Of a DNA stretch of 64,000 nucleotides, positions 58,893-64,000 are shown one piece after another. Position 1 is the first letter of the stretch; each line of letters begins with the position of its first letter. Both the position numbers and the translations under genes were made by a program. This DNA is from Rutidosis leptorrhynchoides. Taxonomy: Eukaryota; Streptophyta; Magnoliopsida; Asterales; Asteraceae. The DNA lies in NCBI RefSeq assembly GCF_046630445.1, contig NC_092340.1, positions 365,098,001 to 365,162,000 of the forward strand, written 5' to 3'. The notes beneath the pieces are model-generated. The model searched no databases and was not told the DNA's origin. It saw nothing but the letters and a program-made list of their open reading frames with translations.

Positions 58893-61504
58893 GTACCTAC
58901 CCGTTAAAGAAATTTCGTCCCGAAATTTGATCGAGGTCGTCATGGCTAACAATAGAAATGTTTTTATGAAGAATATAAGTTGATAAATAGAGTTTTATTA
59001 CTGTTAGGTAATATGGATAAGATAATTCAATTACTCGAAGAGTATGGGTGAAGCTATCACAAAATAGTGAAATGAAAAATAAAGATTCGTCTTAATTTTT
59101 GACATAGTCACGTTTGAATTCTGGAATTCAATAAATTTAAAGAAATCTTCTATTCAGAAAGAAAATGTAATCGCACGATTTATTAGCAAACTGTCAGAAT
59201 TACGGAAGAACAGAAATATCAGGGAAAATATTTTCGTGATATGCTTAGAGGTTAAGTAGAATGAAAGAGTTATGTAACATGGTTCATGATGAGGGTATGA
59301 TCTGTGAACCACCATCGTGTTCCATTGGAAATTTAGCAAGACTTACTGTAATATAATCACGTTGGCTAAGTGTCATTATATTATACTAACTCATGCTTAA
59401 ATTTCCAACACTTCTCCAGAAATCATTCATAATTCAAACTCAAATTTTTATAGAAGTTCAGAAACTAATAAAATTTCTTTTATGATGTAACACAGATAGC
59501 GCGAAGAGATAAATAATTTCGGACAAGAATATTTATGAAAATATCCTCAGAAATATCGAAGATATTTATGATGATATTTTCAGAATTTCTATGATCGAAG
59601 GTTGATGAAGAAAGATTTTCCACAAGATTTAATATGGGCACGGAGCAAAATATTCTCTAAAGATTTCATCGGATCCAGAATTATCTGGATTCTTTGATTA
59701 TAGGGTTTGGTCCTTGTATTTATCCTTGGTCTCCTTCATGGTTAGCTCAATCCGTTTTTCAGTACCAAATTTTCTATCGAGCGTTCCCAATATTCCATTA
59801 TTTATTAACAACTTTTAGCCATTAAAACCATCTACAATTTTACTGTTTCCTCTACATTTAATGCTACCATATCTGAATCGTCGGTTATCAATCCAAGGTG
59901 GTTTCAAGAGAATTGTGTTTTTAGATGATTAAACGCTGATGGTAACCGTCAAGATACGAATGATTGTTTAGGATGAAGTCAAGTGGCAAACTTATATATC
60001 AAAGTTATAATAAGGCTAATCCGAATGAAAGTAGAAATTGATTTGCTGGAGCTGTGACAAAATTGGCTAATTTTGGAAAGGTATTGTAAAGTTATTTTCG
60101 GTAATAACACGCCAATGGATCTGGCACAGTTTTGAATTCAAAGTACGGCTTTGAAAGATGTAAGAATCTAAAAGTGATGTCTTCTGTTAAATCTTGACTT
60201 GGATTTTGATCGGTCAAAATCCGAATATGAAATTAAATTTGAATGAAAATGGTTATTCTTTGGTGAACGAATACGTATATCTGTGGTTGTAAGTAGAATA
60301 GTAAATGATTGTTGAATCAGATTTGAAGAATGTACAGTGTAACTTATTAATGTGAAATCTAAATATTCCTCGGGCATTACCTACCCGTTAAAATATTTTC
60401 ACCATTAACAGTTTGTACAAAAGAACTTTTAATTACAGTCTTTATGAAAATATATATACATATATATTTTCTTCAGATTTAATCATGGATTTAATGAGTT
60501 AATATGATATTAATTTCATTTGATTTACCGTTAGAACAAGAGTAAATAATCTCTAAAATACTAGAGATTACATAATCGTAATGTAGATCGAAGAAAATGA
60601 TGTAGAACAGTATGTAGGACGAGGGTTATGCTCGAGATACGGTTTGTGATGTTGAAACTTAGGTTGCTGGTGGTACTGGTGTGGATGTTGGTGCTGGTGA
60701 TGTTGCTGAAGCTGGTACGTTTTGCACCATATTCTCCAATTTGATTACTCGAGTGCGAAGCTTGTTGACTTCTTTCATTATTTTGGAATGATTGTCGGTC
60801 GAAATGAGCGGATGAATAAGGTTTAGAATTGTAGATAGAATATAATCGTGAAGAGCTACCCTAGAAATGAGGCTAAAAATGGTGTTTCGGATAGGTTCAC
60901 CGGTAAGTGCTTCAGGTTCTTCACCAAGAGGTGGATTTGGTTGATGGAAAGGATCGCCTTCTTCGCGTCTCCATTGATTAAGTCGACTACGAACCCATCC
61001 CCAATTCATCCAGAATTGGTGATGACTGATTGGTTGATCCATACCGGTTATACTATTTTCGGAGCTCGAGTGAAAATTCATATCAGAATAGCTGTCAAAA
61101 ATCCGGGGAACTTGAACTGGTTGCAGAATTCATCTTGCACGGTTAGATAAAGGATTTTCATTATGAAATGATTTTCGGATATCGGATGATATTCTAATTA
61201 CACATAATACCTAATACCTATATATAGTACAGAAGATCTCGTAGAGTACGGAGGGAATTAAGGAAACGTGTTAGACAAGGTTTAATGTGATGGAATATGA
61301 ATTCGTCTATACACCATCTATGCAATAATTGCAATAAGACGTGTCGAGACTGAAAATGATAAGTTGATATTTTTCGACAAGGAATGATAAGCAAAACTTT
61401 TGACATGCAAACAAGGACCAAGTCCAGACTCATTGATATATCCCAACTACTACTAGGTCGAAGTCCAGACTCACTAATGCAAGATCTGGTTCTCTAAGAA
61501 CACC
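58893..61504 (-). mobile_element. Element E internal region
   Basis: Begins with the same GACGAAATTTCTTTAACGGGTAGGTAC block (minus strand) as element A and remains alignable in patches to A (22325-25463 and 39283-40078). The only convincing frame is the 140-aa ORF near the PBS. About 59690-59880 is a decayed counterpart of the A frame at 23539-23922. Confidence 0.8.
60659..61081 (-). CDS. 140-aa leader ORF of element E (gag-like?)
   Basis: ATG at 61079-61081, stop TAA at 60659-60661. Parts in order: a Ser-rich start (NFHSSSENS), an aromatic block FWMNWGWVRSRLNQW (about residues 23-37), an acidic/Pro part PNPPLGEEPEALTGEP, a hydrophobic-helical part, a predicted coiled coil EVNKLRTRVIKLENMVQN (about residues 106-123), and a Pro/Ala/Thr/Ser tail. 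It lies about 420 bp inside the PBS, where gag starts in LTR elements, and a broken relative is at the same place in element A. No CCHC knuckle or known gag domain is visible. It is probably an N-terminal gag remnant or an ORF specific to these short elements. Function unknown. Confidence 0.5.
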   Translation of the reverse strand: MNFHSSSENSITGMDQPISHHQFWMNWGWVRSRLNQWRREEGDPFHQPNPPLGEEPEALTGEPIRNTIFSLISRVALHDYILSTILNLIHPLISTDNHSKIMKEVNKLRTRVIKLENMVQNVPASATSPAPTSTPVPPAT

Positions 61505-61516
61505 GCTCTGATACCA
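61505..61516 (-). other. Element E primer-binding site
   Basis: Minus-strand TGGTATCAGAGC, matching the 3' end of initiator tRNA-Met, two bases inside the 5' LTR. Confidence 0.92.
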
Positions 61517-61518
61517 CC

Positions 61519-63017
61519 TGTAGTGACCCGTCCTAATCCATCTGGACGAAGTCTTCAACAGTTGGTCCCATTGCGAGGTGCTGACCTCTATATGCCATGA
61601 ACGACTCCATGTAATATGAGCAAATGCACAGCGGAAGATTTTTTTCATACCTGAGAATAAACATGCTTTAAAGTGTCAACCAAAAGGTTGGTGAGTTCAT
61701 AGGTTTATCATAAAACAATAAAACTCATCATTTTGATAGACCACAAGATTTAAATGCTGCATAGTATAAATGGGCCCGAATCCTATACTCACCTGTAATG
61801 TACATGCGATATCTTTTAAAAACAGTTCACATTTCTCGTGTACGAAATCCATTTTTCATAAATCATAGTAACCGTACACATATTCCGTGCATAAAAAATA
61901 ACATACACATAACCTGTGTATAAAATCATTCTCTCGATACATAACATTCACTTTACTTTCATTGCTTGGCTTGGTAACCGACCTTAACATATAATGCGCA
62001 TAATAATATCCCCAAAATAGAACATCTCGTCTGTATAATAATCATATAAACTTTGAAGTACTAAACACCACGCCCACTAGCCCTTTCATCTAGTGAACAT
62101 TCTAGGTGGGGGTGTTAAACCCGGTAGCTACCTTCAGGATTCGCGTCAATTAGGCGTGCACTAATTCTCAAAATTAGTGATGTTCCCTAATTCTTAGGTT
62201 ACCAAGCAATAATAATCAGGGGAAAAATATTCATATCAATTGTGGCAATTATCACGTCCACATAATTCAATGGTGGCAATTATCACGTCCACATAATTCA
62301 TTCGAGGAATGTTTTGCTTGTGTCTATCTCGTCAAACATTTATAAAAGCATTTCATGTATTCGCAGTTCAGAATGTATTTCAAAAGCATTTAATAAAGCA
62401 GTTGTAAAAGTAGCGCATGTATTCTCAGTCCCAAAAATGTAAAGAGTAAAAGGGAATCAAATGAACTCACCTAATGTATTTTGTAGTAAAAATACATATG
62501 ACTATATTGAACAATGCAGGGTTGGCCTCGGATTCACGAACCTATATCGATTATATATATTAATACATAATATTAATCAACTAAGTTTATAAATTTTTAT
62601 AATGTATTATGATTAATATCCTTATATATAATTATATTAATACTTATAATAGGTTATATTATATATATGATATATAATTTAATTAATGCTATAATTATAA
62701 TATATTAGTTAATATATTAAAACATGGTAGTTTGTAATGAATATATTCTTATATAGAAAATATATATTTGTTATAATAATTTTATTAATATGAAATTAAT
62801 AATGATAATAATAATAATATTGATACTAATAATAATCTTCAATGATAATTTTATAAATTCTGATAAAAGTGATATTAATAATAGTAATAATAATTATAAT
62901 AACTATAAAAATAATGATTTTTCTAATAATGATAATAATAGTGATATTAATAATAATACTTATATTAATGTTAATAATGATAATAATATGGATTGTATTA
63001 ATGATAATAATAACAAC

Positions 63018-63081
<64 letters not shown>

Positions 63082-64000
63082 GTAAATAGATAAATAACTA
63101 CATCAAGGAAGTAGCCCTAAAAATAATGCCCAAGTCCGGGTTTGAACCCGCGACATCCCGCTAACCCGATAACTTCCTTGACCATTCGTCTATTTCTGTT
63201 TTTCTATTAAATACATCATCGGCATCATAATCATTATCATACCATCCTCCTTTTATCATGCATCATCAATATTCATGTCAACATATTACCCATCATCATT
63301 AACCTTACTTCACAATCATTATCATCTTTATCATGCGATCATCATTGTCATCGATCATTAACACCGTCACCATCTTATCTTAACCATTATCATACCTCAT
63401 ACTTACTATCATAACTATATCATTAACATCGTTACCATCATCGTTAACTATAATCATCGAGCATCATCAATCTCATGATACCCAACCGTATCCCTCATCA
63501 TCATTTTACATCGTACATCATCTTCTTCAAGTTTGCATTTTTATTGTTCTTATTATCATATTCAATATCATGTGATCAACATCATAATTTAATCCTAATC
63601 ATCATCATCGCCTAAAAATATGTGTGTGTTCTCGTCGTTGAATCAAGAAAGCAAATAAGTGAGTTTGAGACTTTGTGGCCCAAGTTACTCCAAGGGCCCA
63701 ATAAAAGGCGGATTAGTTGGCTCCACGATTAACCTTAGTTCTCGGCCCAATTCTTATTTTATGCCTATTGACAATATGATGGAAGTTGTTTGAGGTTGCA
63801 GTTTAATCAATGTTTAAAACATCCAGCTCGTCACCCTAATCTCTACCCTACCTTCATCATTAATTTATCCCATAATCAGACATCAGCATTTAACAACCCA
63901 AAGAAAAATATAATGCGTGAGGTATAGGTGACCCACTTTGGGTCGACCACTTTAACCTTTGTATTTGAAATGTGATATTTTGGGTGGACTTTATATTTGT
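61519..64000 (-). repeat. Element E 5' LTR, cut by window end
   Basis: TGTAGTGACCCGTCC onward; 2482 bp are seen out of an expected 4.4 kb. It carries the same 31-bp duplication, AAT repeat (62790-63088) and tRNA-like segment (63128-63191) as the 3' LTR. Confidence 0.92.

Larger units (their letters stand above)
54449..64000 (-). mobile_element. Long-LTR element E, continues past window
   Basis: A minus-strand element: 3' LTR 54449-58892, internal region 58893-61504, PBS 61505-61516, 5' LTR from 61519 to beyond the window. The two LTRs are nearly identical over the compared 2.5 kb, so the insertion is recent. The internal region is only 2.6 kb and lacks pol, as in large retrotransposon derivatives (LARDs). 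It shares the region near the PBS and near the 3' LTR with element A. Confidence 0.9.

Overview
The window is AT-rich nuclear DNA of a flowering plant. The evidence is intron-bearing genes with GT/AG splice sites, plant-type cytosolic serine hydroxymethyltransferase and adenosylhomocysteinase, and many plant transposons. The LTR families (very long LTRs ending in ACGACCCG-type inverted ends) remind me of Asteraceae genomes; that placement is from memory and only moderately sure.

Layout. 1-590 (minus) is the first exon of adenosylhomocysteinase (SAHH), cut by the window edge. 711-7784 is gene-free and holds small transposons: a truncated LINE 3' end, three hAT-like non-autonomous elements (one nested in another), a repeat with a second copy near 13.6 kb, a non-LTR tail and a tRNA-type SINE with a 19-bp target duplication. 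7785-13637 is a complete Ty1/copia element on the minus strand, with both LTRs and target duplication AAACT, but a broken reading frame. 14285-16910 (plus) is a complete four-exon cytosolic SHMT gene (471 aa) with a SINE in intron 1. 17497-19062 is a 25-bp minisatellite.

19520-48423 is a stack of nested LTR retrotransposons that can be unpacked by target duplications. Element A (CAAGG/CAAGC) was hit inside its internal region by element B (GCAAT). B was hit 8 bp inside its own 3' LTR by solo LTR C (GACGC). The 5' LTR of A was hit twice, by a solo LTR of family B and by element D (AAGTT). 48424-52561 looks like the LTR of an Athila-like element (F, PBS at 52568). Into it a processed HflX GTPase mRNA copy was inserted, with a poly(A) tract, a 16-bp target duplication and one premature stop. 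A second piece of the 25-bp minisatellite lies at 53531-53852 and is interrupted by a hAT element. From 54449 to the end is element E, a long-LTR element related to A with almost no coding capacity.

The two host genes belong to one pathway. SHMT feeds one-carbon units toward methionine and S-adenosylmethionine, and SAHH removes the S-adenosylhomocysteine left by methyltransferases. They lie head to head, about 13.7 kb apart, with the gap largely filled by transposons. From memory, the Arabidopsis counterparts SHM4 (At4g13930) and SAHH1/HOG1 (At4g13940) are also neighbours, so this may be an old conserved gene pair. That is the observation most worth following up.
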